Shown here: positions 55,965-64,000 of the stretch, in pieces | Layout of the letters: each line of letters opens with the position of its first letter | Numbering within the stretch: position 1 is the stretch's first letter | DNA from: an uncultured Gemmata sp. | GTDB taxonomy: Bacteria; Planctomycetota; Planctomycetia; Gemmatales; Gemmataceae | Length of the DNA stretch: 64,000 nt | Direction: 5' to 3' | NCBI GenBank assembly: GCA_937924775.1 | Contig: CALDUT010000001.1 | Coordinates: forward strand, 558,001-622,000 | The notes under the pieces: model-generated | The model's input: only the letters and a program-made list of their open reading frames with translations | Database searches by the model: none | What the model was told of the DNA's origin: nothing | Program-made: the position numbers and the translations under genes

Positions 55965-57977
55965 ATGGCTATGAACAATCCCAATCCGCCGAAGAAATCA
56001 GAAACCACGGGTAAGGCGAACACGGCCAGTAACGGTCCGACCGGGGGTGCGAAACCGGCGACCGCGGCACGACCAGGCAACCCGGGCGTCAATAAACCCG
56101 GGGTCAAACCGTCGGCCCCCGGTGCCGCGACACCCACCAAGCCGTCAAGCGCAACATCTTCTGCGACTGTAACTTCGGCGGCCAAACCGGCGGCAGCCCC
56201 GGCGGCCAGCGCCACGTTCCGCAAGCCTCAACCGGCCCGCAACCGCTTCTCCCACATCGACTCGAACACTCTCCAGTTGGCCAAAAAGCTCGAAGACCTG
56301 GGCTTTCTCGATGGTCCGCAAATCGAGACACTCTATGACGAAATGCGGACCACCAACGCCACGCTGGGCGAACTGGCTCTGCAACGGGGGCTTCTCAATG
56401 AAGAGCAACTGCTGCAGGCGATGGCCGAAATCCATGGCATGCGGGTGGCCAACCTAGAGGATGCCAAACCCACCGCGGAAGCCGTCAAACTTGTGCAAAA
56501 GCAGATGGCCGAGTTGTACAAACTCGTGCCGCTCTCTTATGAAAACGATGTGCTGACCGTTGCCATGGCCGACCCGAATAACCTTCAGGCCATGGACGAT
56601 TTGCGCAACTTGTTGGGTATTAAGCAAGTCAACCCGGTTCTGGCCCCGCCAAAACAGATCGAAACGCTCTTAGTACGGGCCTATTCCAACGAGAAAGAAG
56701 AGTCGATCGGGGGGTTGATCAAGGAATTGGAAGCCTCGGGGATTGGCACCGCGTCTTATGGCCGGGAAAACTCCATCGACCTCAGCGGCGAGGAAATGTT
56801 CAATGCCGCTCCGGTGCGCAAGCTCATCAACATGGTGTTGTTGATGGCCATTCGCGACCACGCCTCCGACATTCACTTCGAACCGTTTGAAGACGAATAC
56901 AAAATGCGGTACCGCTGCGACGGCGTGCTGTACGAAATGGTCCCGCCGCCGCGACACCTCGCCGGGGCTATTGCCAGCCGGATCAAGGTGATGGCCAACC
57001 TCGACATCGCCGAACGCCGCCTGCCCCAAGACGGCCGCATCGAGTTGAACGTCGGTGGGAACCCAGTCGATATGCGCGTCAGTGTGCTACCCACGCTGTT
57101 TGGCGAAAGTATCGTCATTCGCGTCCTCGACCGCACCAACGTCGGCCTGTCGCTCGACCGGATCGGCATGCCGCCGGACCTGTTGGCCGCTTTCCGGGCC
57201 ATTATCCGCAAGCCCAATGGCATCGTGTTGGTCACTGGCCCCACCGGCTCGGGCAAAACCACCACGCTCTACTCGGCCCTTTCAGAACTCAATGAAATCG
57301 ACGTCAAAATCATCACCACCGAAGACCCGGTGGAGTACGAAATCGACGGGATCGTGCAGTGCCCAATCAACCCGGAAATCGACGTCACCTTCGCTAGTTG
57401 CTTGCGGGCCATTCTGCGGCAAGACCCCGACATCATCCTCGTCGGGGAGATTCGCGACCTGGAAACCGCCCAAATCGCTATTCAGGCCTCTCTCACCGGG
57501 CACTTGGTCTTCAGCACCCTGCACACCAACGATGCTCCCAGCTCCGTGACCCGGCTGCGGGATATGGGCGTGGAGCCGTTCTTGATCACCGCTACCGTGG
57601 AAGCCATTCAGGCCCAGCGACTGGTGCGCCGCATTTGCCAACACTGCCGCACCGCCTACGAACCGACCCGCGAGCAGCTCATGGAACTGAACATGACCCC
57701 CGAGCAACTCAAAGGCCGGCCCTTCTTCTACGGAGAAGGTTGTGAAAAGTGTAACAATCTCGGCTTCAAGGGCCGGACCGGTCTTTTTGAACTGATGATC
57801 ATGAACGACGACCTCCGCGACATGGTCAGCCGCGGGGCCAGTACCGATGCGCTGCGGAACTACACCCGCAAATTGGGCATGCAAAGCCTTCGCGACGCGG
57901 GCTTGCAAGCCCTCTTCAATGGTCTGACCACTCTCGATGAAGTCGTTCGCGAAACGGTTCTCGAAGATGATGCCTGA
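55965..57977 (+). CDS. Second GspE/PilB-type ATPase with low-complexity N-terminus, 670 aa
   Basis: After about 90 residues of Ala/Pro/Lys/Thr-rich sequence (PKKSETTGKANTASNG, KPSAPGAATPTKP) comes an MshEN-like domain (LAKKLEDLGFLDGPQIETLY) and a full GspE core: Walker A GPTGSGKTTT at about 425-434, EDPVEYEIDG, Walker B IILVGEIRDLET, HTNDAPSSVTRL, and the zinc-binding pair CQHC and CEKC. It is homologous to, but distinct from, the pilB product 3 kb upstream. The PilC platform gene follows, so this ATPase is the likelier partner of the pseudopilin row. Confidence 0.95.
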   Translation: MAMNNPNPPKKSETTGKANTASNGPTGGAKPATAARPGNPGVNKPGVKPSAPGAATPTKPSSATSSATVTSAAKPAAAPAASATFRKPQPARNRFSHIDSNTLQLAKKLEDLGFLDGPQIETLYDEMRTTNATLGELALQRGLLNEEQLLQAMAEIHGMRVANLEDAKPTAEAVKLVQKQMAELYKLVPLSYENDVLTVAMADPNNLQAMDDLRNLLGIKQVNPVLAPPKQIETLLVRAYSNEKEESIGGLIKELEASGIGTASYGRENSIDLSGEEMFNAAPVRKLINMVLLMAIRDHASDIHFEPFEDEYKMRYRCDGVLYEMVPPPRHLAGAIASRIKVMANLDIAERRLPQDGRIELNVGGNPVDMRVSVLPTLFGESIVIRVLDRTNVGLSLDRIGMPPDLLAAFRAIIRKPNGIVLVTGPTGSGKTTTLYSALSELNEIDVKIITTEDPVEYEIDGIVQCPINPEIDVTFASCLRAILRQDPDIILVGEIRDLETAQIAIQASLTGHLVFSTLHTNDAPSSVTRLRDMGVEPFLITATVEAIQAQRLVRRICQHCRTAYEPTREQLMELNMTPEQLKGRPFFYGEGCEKCNNLGFKGRTGLFELMIMNDDLRDMVSRGASTDALRNYTRKLGMQSLRDAGLQALFNGLTTLDEVVRETVLEDDA

Positions 57978-58248
57978 CCCTTAGGAACCTGGATTTGCCA
58001 GGGTTCGAAAAAAAAGGGGTCAAAATTTGGAGTTCTGCTTCCGCGTGCAACAATACCGCCGAGGGACGACGCGGAGAAACCCACCCACCGGTTGAGGTGA
58101 TACCAAAAAATTCGGCGTAGCCTGAAAACGGTGGTGAAATCCCCGCTCACCCGGCAGCGTCTTGTGGAGGAACCGCGACCTTCTCAGATACCCGGGTGTG
58201 GGGTGAGAGGCAAACCCGCGGCGCAGTCCTTCCGCAGTGGAGAAAGTG

Positions 58249-59493
58249 ATGCCAACGTTCAAGTATGAGGCCCTCGATACCTCCGGCGCGGAGGTCAAGG
58301 ATTCGATCGAGGCTTCCAACGAAGAAGAAGCCCAACAGAAAGTAAAGGCGATGGGTTACTTCGTCACGAAGCTGACCGCAGTCGCCGGCGCCAAAGGAGG
58401 CAAGGGGGCCAAGAAGAAGAAAGTCGGGAAAAGCCGCAAGACCTTCGTCATCGGCGGGGTCAAAGGCAAACAATTGGTGACTTTTACCCGGCAGTTCTCC
58501 ACGCTGCAAGACGCCGGCCTGCCGGTGTTGCGTTCGCTGAAGATTCTCGAACGCCAAATGAAGCCCAGTGCTCTGAAAAACGCCCTCATCGATGTGGTCG
58601 ACGATGTCGAAAGCGGCTCGTCGCTCTCGGAGGCGCTGGGCAAACACCCCAAAGCCTTCAGCAAGCTTTATGTGAACATGGTGCGGGCGGGTGAGGCCGG
58701 GGGGGCCCTGGAAGTGATTCTCCAGCGCCTCGCCGACTTCCTCGAAAAGGCTGCCAGCCTCAAGGCCAAAATCATCGGGGCGATGGTCTATCCGTCGGTG
58801 GTCATCTTCGTCGCCGTCGCCATCCTGACGTTCATCATGGTGGCTATCATCCCGAAGTTTAAGAAGATTTTCGACGAATTCGGCATGACCTTGCCGTGGG
58901 CCACTCAAACGCTCATCAAAATCTCTAACTGGATGAGCGAATACTGGTGGACGATCCCGCTATTTCCGATTTCGCTCTACTTCCTTGCTAAACTGGTGCG
59001 GCTGACGCGGGCCGGCAACTTCGCCCTCGACCGGGCCACGCTGTGGATACCCATTATCGGCCAACTTGTCGAAAAAACGATTGTCGCAAGGACCATGCGG
59101 ACGCTCGGAACCCTCGTCAGCTCCGGGGTCCCGATTCTGGAAGCCATCAACATTGTCAAAGAAACAGCCAACAATGCCGTTTTCGAACGGATGTTCCAGC
59201 GGGTTCTCGAATCCATCCGCGAAGGCGATACGATTGCCGATCCTTTGAAGCAATCCCGCCTGGTGGATGATATGGTGGTGAATATGGTGGAGGTGGGCGA
59301 AGAAACCGGCGACCTCGATACCATGCTCTACAAAATCGCCGATTTTTACGACGAACAAGTGGATACGCTCGTCAAATCGCTCATCTCACTATTGGAACCT
59401 CTCATGATCGTGTTCCTCGGCTTTACGATCGGGGCCATTGTGATCTCGCTGTTCTTGCCGCTGATCAAATTGCTCGAAGGGCTTTCCAAATAA
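58249..59493 (+). CDS. pilC: Type IV pilus/T2SS inner-membrane platform protein (PilC/GspF)
   Basis: The polytopic platform that the ATPase turns. MPTFKYEALDTSGAEVKDSIEA is the usual GspF opening, a Lys/Gly-rich stretch (KGGKGAKKKKVGKS) follows, then two T2SSF domains (residues about 75-195 and 280-410: FTRQFSTLQDAGLPVLRSL, RTMRTLGTLVSSGVPILEAI, GEETGDLDTMLYKIADFYDEQV) with three membrane segments. GGAGAAAG before the ATG fixes the start. 414 aa. The pseudopilin genes begin 70 bases later. Confidence 0.95.
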   Translation: MPTFKYEALDTSGAEVKDSIEASNEEEAQQKVKAMGYFVTKLTAVAGAKGGKGAKKKKVGKSRKTFVIGGVKGKQLVTFTRQFSTLQDAGLPVLRSLKILERQMKPSALKNALIDVVDDVESGSSLSEALGKHPKAFSKLYVNMVRAGEAGGALEVILQRLADFLEKAASLKAKIIGAMVYPSVVIFVAVAILTFIMVAIIPKFKKIFDEFGMTLPWATQTLIKISNWMSEYWWTIPLFPISLYFLAKLVRLTRAGNFALDRATLWIPIIGQLVEKTIVARTMRTLGTLVSSGVPILEAINIVKETANNAVFERMFQRVLESIREGDTIADPLKQSRLVDDMVVNMVEVGEETGDLDTMLYKIADFYDEQVDTLVKSLISLLEPLMIVFLGFTIGAIVISLFLPLIKLLEGLSK

Positions 59494-59562
59494 AGGATGC
59501 ATCCGCGTACCGCTCGCGGACTGGGCGGTGCGGCATCAACCTTCCATTCGGTAGGGGGAACT

Positions 59563-60471
59563 ATGATACGGCCAAGCCAACCTCAACGCCCCGCGATGAC
59601 GCTGATTGAATTGTTGGTGGTCATCACCATTATCGCGGCGGTGGCAGGGCTGATGATCGGTGGCGTAATGCGTGTCATGGGTCAGCGCCGGGTCACCGAG
59701 ACCGCGGCCCGCATGGCAGCCATCACCAACGCCATCAACACCTTCAAAAGCAGCCCATCCTTCGGCCAGGTCCGTTACATCCCCGCGGGCCGGCCTCTGC
59801 CTGGAGGCGGCTGGGGCCCCTTCCGCTTACGCAACGAATACCCTGCGCCGCAAAGCAACGATCCCAATGAGCTGAACTACAACTGCTTCGAAGCCCAATA
59901 TCTACAGCAGGTTTTTGGCGGCGGCAGCCGCTTGAACTTCGCTAACCTCGGTTACCCCGGTCTGAGCGGCGATCTTGACGCCAACCAAACGCTGACGTTC
60001 TTCCTCACCGGGATTCTGGAAACCGATGGCCAAGGCAACGCGAATTTCACGGGTTTCTCAACGCATCCGCAGCAACCGTTCAAACCCCGCGCCACACCTT
60101 CAGAAACCCGCCGGGGGCCCCTGCTCGATATGGGCGGCTCCCGGAAATACCGGATCGATAATGGTTTTGCCCGCCTCATCGACGGCTACAACGTCTTCGC
60201 CGATGGGTTCGGTACCCCCTTCGCCTACTTCACCGCGGTCGATGGGAAGCCCAACCGGAATTACGGGGGCTACAACCTGCCAGCCATCTATGGAGCAGTG
60301 CAGCCGTATGGTTCGGGAGGGCAGTTTGAGAATCCCAGTGGCTTCCAACTGATTTCGGCTGGAAAAGATGGCCTCTTTGGAAGCACCGGCAATTGGCGTG
60401 CCGTAGACCCCGCTGGCCAAGACGATCAAGCCAATTTCTCTACCGCCTTACTCGGCCGAGGCCCGCAATAG
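59563..60471 (+). CDS. Pseudopilin-like protein 1 (non-canonical cleavage site)
   Basis: A basic leader MIRPSQPQRP is followed by [24 protein letters not shown]: the pilin core TLIELLVV with Glu at +5 is intact, but -1 is Ala, not the Gly expected by prepilin peptidase, and +1 is Met. The rest is soluble (SSPSFGQVRYIPAGRPL, FADGFGTPFAYF) and may be a minor pilin or pseudopilin domain. GGGGGAA precedes the ATG. 302 aa. First of five pilin-like genes. Confidence 0.8.
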   Translation: MIRPSQPQRPAMTLIELLVVITIIAAVAGLMIGGVMRVMGQRRVTETAARMAAITNAINTFKSSPSFGQVRYIPAGRPLPGGGWGPFRLRNEYPAPQSNDPNELNYNCFEAQYLQQVFGGGSRLNFANLGYPGLSGDLDANQTLTFFLTGILETDGQGNANFTGFSTHPQQPFKPRATPSETRRGPLLDMGGSRKYRIDNGFARLIDGYNVFADGFGTPFAYFTAVDGKPNRNYGGYNLPAIYGAVQPYGSGGQFENPSGFQLISAGKDGLFGSTGNWRAVDPAGQDDQANFSTALLGRGPQ

Positions 60472-60497
60472 AGCAATCAGAACCAGGAGTTCTCTCG

Positions 60498-61349
60498 ATG
60501 AAACTCACGACGCGACGAACGGGCCGCACCCGGGCCGCGGTGACGCTGATAGAATTGTTGGTGGTGTTAGCGATCATTGCCACCCTGGTGGCTCTGACGG
60601 GAGCAGCCGTCTACAAAACCGCGGAAATCCAAAAGGCCCGCAGCACTAAAAATCAACTGTTCAAGCTTCAACAAAGCCTCGATACCGAGTACGAGCGGAT
60701 TGTCAAACAGTGCGAAACCGATCAACTCCAGGGCCGCATCCCCAAGGAAGTGATCGCGTTCTGCGACAATGACCGCGAACGCATCCGGGCCGTCTGGACC
60801 GCGATGAAACTACGACAGCACTTCCCCGATTCGTTCGCGGAAGCCACCAGTGGGTTCGGTATCCCCGGCTATAACCTGCAACCGCTCGCCACATTCGCCA
60901 ATCTGCAAGGGGCTCCAACCCTCGATCCGGCGACCCAAAGCGCGGTGCTGCTCTACATCATTTTGGCGGAGAAAAGCGTCAGCGGCGGCGGGGCCATGGC
61001 CGCCTCCGCGGATGAACTGGGGCTTACACGCGAAATTCCCGTGGGCAATCGGGGGTTCCGCGTCTTTCTCGACCCCTACGAAAACCCGATCGGCTTCCAA
61101 CGCTGGCGGCAAAGCGATGATGTGCAAACCCCGGATTATATGGACATCAAAGCGGTTTTTCATGACCCGCTCGACCCCACCGGGAAAATCGTCAACTGGC
61201 CGGATACAACGAAGCGCGACGCCACCCGATCAGCTTTGCAGTTCAACAACCGCAATCGGCTGGCGACGGTCTATTCGCTGGGCAAAGATCGCCAACTCGG
61301 CACCGAGGACGACCTATACGGTTACGTCCTGCGGCGACATGGCAAATAA
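60498..61349 (+). CDS. Pseudopilin-like protein 2 (non-canonical cleavage site)
   Basis: Leader MKLTTRRTGRTRAA is followed by [26 protein letters not shown], with Glu at +5 but Ala at -1 and Val at +1. The helix then runs into a coiled segment (KARSTKNQLFKLQQSLDTEYERIV), as in minor pilins, and an extracellular domain. CAGGAG before the ATG supports this start. 283 aa. Follows pseudopilin 1 by 26 bases, so same operon. Confidence 0.8.
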   Translation: MKLTTRRTGRTRAAVTLIELLVVLAIIATLVALTGAAVYKTAEIQKARSTKNQLFKLQQSLDTEYERIVKQCETDQLQGRIPKEVIAFCDNDRERIRAVWTAMKLRQHFPDSFAEATSGFGIPGYNLQPLATFANLQGAPTLDPATQSAVLLYIILAEKSVSGGGAMAASADELGLTREIPVGNRGFRVFLDPYENPIGFQRWRQSDDVQTPDYMDIKAVFHDPLDPTGKIVNWPDTTKRDATRSALQFNNRNRLATVYSLGKDRQLGTEDDLYGYVLRRHGK

Positions 61350-61364
61350 CGAGGGCTGGCAGCG

Positions 61365-62492
61365 ATGAAACGGCGTATCTCACCCCCACCCCATCGTGTC
61401 GGCATGCGACCCAGCCTGCGCCGCGGTGGTGCCAATCGAGCCGCACCGGGCTCTCGTCTAGCCTGGAGCGGCTTCACCCTCGTGGAATTGCTCGTGGTCA
61501 TGTCGATTCTGGTCGGCCTGACCGCGCTGGCTCTGATGCTTTTGCCGCAAGTCACCAACCAAGACCGCACCCTCAAAGCCACGGCGGAAGTGCAAGCGGT
61601 TCTCCGCAATGCCCAGGCCATGGCCGCCACCGCCCGGCTGCCCCGGGGGGTTCGCTTCATCCTGCGGCCTGGCAGTGCCATCGCCACCGAAATGCAGTAT
61701 CTCGAAGCGCCTCCGGTGATCATCGCGGATCCCAACGTTCTGGCCGATCCGAATGGACCCAACGGTCCGCATGTGGAATTGGTCTACGAACTTTATAACG
61801 GCAGCGAACCTAGCATCGACCCCAACATACCGGGCAATCCACCGGTGGGAACCGTCAAACGCCGCCACTGCTACATCGTGGGATTGAACCCCGACCAACG
61901 CGCTCAAGTGGTCCCCACCGCCACGCTGGTGATGCCCGTTTTGGGGGCCTGGTCGCGGATCGAAGACGTCGGACCCGGGCGCAACAACAACCCGGCCGAA
62001 ATCGAAGTTCTCCTCCATGTCTACCCAGACACCCTGCTGGGCGTGGAGACCATCTATCGCACTTATCACTTTGGTATCTACGCGCCGCCGATTCCACTGA
62101 TCGGCGAACCGCTCGTGCAACTACCCGATAACATTGGCGTCGATCTGCAAGTCAGCTACCCGCCGGGGCAACCGAATAAAAACTACGATATTCTGTTTGC
62201 CCCCAGCGGCCAAACGGTTTTCACCGCCACAACTGCGACCAGCACTGGTACCCCCGCGAACACCCCCATCTTCCTGTGGGTCCGCGACTACACCAAAGTG
62301 CCGGATATGTTACCGGCTTCCGTCTCGCCATTGGTCTACGATCCGCTGAAATTCCGCTTGGGCGGCGAGCAGCAGATTGTCGGTATCCGCAATGGCTATG
62401 TCGGCACCGCTCCGGTGTTGTGGCCCAACGACGATGGAACCTATCCCCCGAATCAGAACCCGTTCTCACTGGCGTTGGGCCGCTTGAAGTGA
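61365..62492 (+). CDS. Pseudopilin-like protein 3 (GspH-like)
   Basis: After an unusually long, basic leader of about 36 residues (MKRRISPPPHRVGMRPSLRR) comes SGFTLVELLVVMSILVGLTALALMLLP, a canonical prepilin site with Gly at -1, Phe +1 and Glu +5. The first soluble residues KATAEVQAVLRNAQAMAATARLPRGVRF resemble GspH/FimT-type pseudopilins. GAGGG is upstream of the ATG; a shorter start is possible. 375 aa. 15 bases after pseudopilin 2. Confidence 0.85.
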   Translation: MKRRISPPPHRVGMRPSLRRGGANRAAPGSRLAWSGFTLVELLVVMSILVGLTALALMLLPQVTNQDRTLKATAEVQAVLRNAQAMAATARLPRGVRFILRPGSAIATEMQYLEAPPVIIADPNVLADPNGPNGPHVELVYELYNGSEPSIDPNIPGNPPVGTVKRRHCYIVGLNPDQRAQVVPTATLVMPVLGAWSRIEDVGPGRNNNPAEIEVLLHVYPDTLLGVETIYRTYHFGIYAPPIPLIGEPLVQLPDNIGVDLQVSYPPGQPNKNYDILFAPSGQTVFTATTATSTGTPANTPIFLWVRDYTKVPDMLPASVSPLVYDPLKFRLGGEQQIVGIRNGYVGTAPVLWPNDDGTYPPNQNPFSLALGRLK

Positions 62493-62586
62493 TGGCGGGC
62501 GTATTGGGGGGACTTCGCATATCCGACCATATGATTGATGGACGCTGCACCGCATAACAGTGCGTGGACAGCCTGAGGGGGAACTG

Positions 62587-63567
62587 ATGATCCGCACCGC
62601 TCTGTTGCGCCGCTCCGGCTCATCCTTGATGGAAGTGCTGGTCGCGTTTGGGATCTTGGGAATCGCTGTGACGAGCGTCATCACGCTCTTCCCGTTCTCA
62701 GCCCTGACGATCGGTCAGGCCCTCCGCGACGACCGCACGACCACCTGCGCTCTCATCGCCGATGGTCAGATTCGCGATATTCACCGCCGGTATGTTGTAG
62801 AGTTGGGTGATCAGACAACGGAAGCGTACTACCATTTCATGGATAATCCGTGGTATCCACAGATTCCTCTGGATACCGAACCCCTCCGGCCGCTGCCGCG
62901 CGATACCACGGAACCCAGCTACCCGGTTTACGTCGATCCGATGGGTATCTTCGCCGGCCGTCAGGCCGTGGGCGATAACGGCGAAACCCGCATTCCGCGG
63001 GTCAACCTCAACTTCCTCCAGAACGACCGGATGGCCCTGCGTTACTGTAGCTTGCTCGATAGCCTGTCGTTCGACGACGACGGGATGGTGCAACCCAACT
63101 TCGATATGCGCGAACTGCGCTACAACTGGGCGTGGATGCTTCAACGCCCGGTGAACCGCGACCGCCACACGGTCCGCGTTCAGGTGGTGGTATACAACAA
63201 CCGCGCCCATCAGTACCGGCCACCAGGTAGCGAAGCGGTGGTGCCGGCGTTTTTCACACCCGGCCAGACCGCGATTGTCAACGTGCCGCGGGGGGCGGAT
63301 GTCCGCAAGGGCAATTGGGTTCTCGATGGCACGCTAGTGGGTACCGAGCAAACTCCCAATGGCCCAGCACCCCGTCTTATTCGCAATGCCGAATTCTACC
63401 GGGTGCTGAGCGTGACGGAAGTGGGGAACAGCTTGGCTTTGGAAGTTCACAGGCCGATCACCCGGGCCGATGGCGGATCGTTGCCCTACACAGGTGTTTT
63501 GGTCAGCATTCCCGGAATCGCGGATGTGTTCGAAATTCCATCCCTGGTGGGACGCGTCGAGCGGTAG
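62587..63567 (+). CDS. Pseudopilin-like protein 4 (PilV/GspI-like)
   Basis: The leader MIRTALLRRSG ends in Gly and is followed by SSLMEVLVAFGILGIAVTSVITLF, with Glu at +5, so the prepilin motif is intact though +1 is Ser. ALIADGQIRDIHRRY continues the helix. The soluble part has a PILV-like feel but is not assignable further. GAGGGGGAACTG before the ATG sets the start. 326 aa. 94 bases after pseudopilin 3. Confidence 0.85.
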   Translation: MIRTALLRRSGSSLMEVLVAFGILGIAVTSVITLFPFSALTIGQALRDDRTTTCALIADGQIRDIHRRYVVELGDQTTEAYYHFMDNPWYPQIPLDTEPLRPLPRDTTEPSYPVYVDPMGIFAGRQAVGDNGETRIPRVNLNFLQNDRMALRYCSLLDSLSFDDDGMVQPNFDMRELRYNWAWMLQRPVNRDRHTVRVQVVVYNNRAHQYRPPGSEAVVPAFFTPGQTAIVNVPRGADVRKGNWVLDGTLVGTEQTPNGPAPRLIRNAEFYRVLSVTEVGNSLALEVHRPITRADGGSLPYTGVLVSIPGIADVFEIPSLVGRVER

Positions 63568-63631
63568 CTGTTGCGATAGCGTAAATTCTTGCAAAATAAT
63601 CACTTATGGCTTGCCAACAACGAGGTGAGCG

Positions 63632-64000
63632 ATGCGATATCCCCATCCCCCCCGCCGCGGGGTGACCCTAGTTGAACTGATGGTCGCCTCCGCCATGTGC
63701 ATCATGGGCATGTGGCTTTTGACCTGGCTGTATCAGCAAGGCTTAGAAAGCTTCCGGCAAGCCCGCGCCCAATCGGAACTGATGGCCGGCGAGCGGACCG
63801 TCGTCACCTTGCTGACGCGTGACTTGAAACAGAGTATGTTCCGCGATGAAGACAACAAGCCCAACCGCGGACGGCGACTGAGTGACCAAACCAAAGGCCT
63901 TCTGGACGGCACTTTCACCCCGCCGCGTGGTGGCTACTTCCACGCCCGCAGCCATCCCAATCAGTGGGAAGGCCAAGACCCCGAAGGTTTTGATTCCTGG
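63632..64000 (+). CDS. Pseudopilin-like protein 5 (PilW/GspJ-like), cut by window end
   Basis: The ATG has GAGGTGAGC upstream. The leader MRYPHPPRRG is followed by VTLVELMVASAMCIMGMWLL, with Gly at -1, Val +1 and Glu +5. After the hydrophobic helix comes QGLESFRQARAQSELMAGERTVVTLLTRDLKQSM, which looks like PilW/GspJ minor pilins. 123 codons are in the window with no stop; the 3' part is missing. 64 bases after the previous gene, same operon. Confidence 0.8.
   Translation, partial: MRYPHPPRRGVTLVELMVASAMCIMGMWLLTWLYQQGLESFRQARAQSELMAGERTVVTLLTRDLKQSMFRDEDNKPNRGRRLSDQTKGLLDGTFTPPRGGYFHARSHPNQWEGQDPEGFDSW

Noticed and set aside
57981-58020. Hairpin CCTGG-ATTTG-CCAGG after GspE as a terminator
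   Set aside because: Followed by an A-run rather than a T-run on the coding strand, and PilC continues the cluster.

Overview
The window is GC-rich bacterial chromosomal DNA, most likely from a planctomycete of the Gemmataceae type. The evidence is the combination of a DUF1559 pseudopilin with its companion small lipoprotein, a DUF1080 (3-keto-disaccharide hydrolase) protein, a BBP2-type porin, a beta-helix/FG-GAP surface protein carrying an LEDRAVPA-like N-terminal motif, many GTG starts, and scattered single-gene transcription units. This placement is an inference from gene content. I recognised no tRNA, rRNA, CRISPR array or insertion sequence.

Layout. 1-6.4 kb: two tandem secreted cytochrome-c-like genes (one cut by the window edge), a tRNA-dihydrouridine synthase, a GNAT acetyltransferase, a GT-C membrane protein and a secreted hypothetical. 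6.8-9.7 kb: a Clp-N-only protein, then about 1.5 kb of decayed DNA that includes a frameshifted standalone SRP54 M-domain-like ORF, then a double YHS-like protein. 10-14 kb: FHA protein, PRPP synthetase, zinc-ribbon membrane protein, SerA. 14.3-18.2 kb: lipoprotein + DUF1559 pair, and a repeat protein overlapping a PQQ beta-propeller gene. 18.3-21 kb: a cobalamin riboswitch followed by a small membrane protein, a BtuF-like binding protein and a DUF71/COG2102 PP-loop protein, a probable B12 uptake/salvage unit. 21-25.2 kb: hypothetical, SDR dehydrogenase, Sua5, TPR protein. 25.2-25.7 kb: a non-coding gap with a near-perfect parS-like site and an AT-rich block of four 10-bp repeats. 25.7-36 kb: small protein, porin, orphan DNA methyltransferase, histidine kinase, a second GT-C enzyme, SWIM/SNF2 helicase. 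36-45.3 kb: large surface protein, DUF1080 protein, Tat-exported protein, a PlsY-DUF4149 fusion, two small secreted proteins, PyrF. 45.5-52.3 kb: alpha/beta hydrolase, RNase R, YhaM-like nuclease, DCC thiol protein, PanB, WD40 protein.

52.5-64 kb is one long same-strand cluster for a type IV pilus/type II secretion-like machine: PilB/GspE ATPase, PilT ATPase, a second GspE ATPase, PilC/GspF platform protein, and five consecutive pseudopilin-type proteins, the last running off the window. No secretin or prepilin peptidase gene is visible here.

The most informative items are the riboswitch-led B12 unit, the parS-like site with its phased AT-rich repeats, the three-ATPase pilus/secretion cluster with two unusual prepilin cleavage sites, the PlsY-DUF4149 fusion, and the frameshifted SRP M-domain-like ORF.
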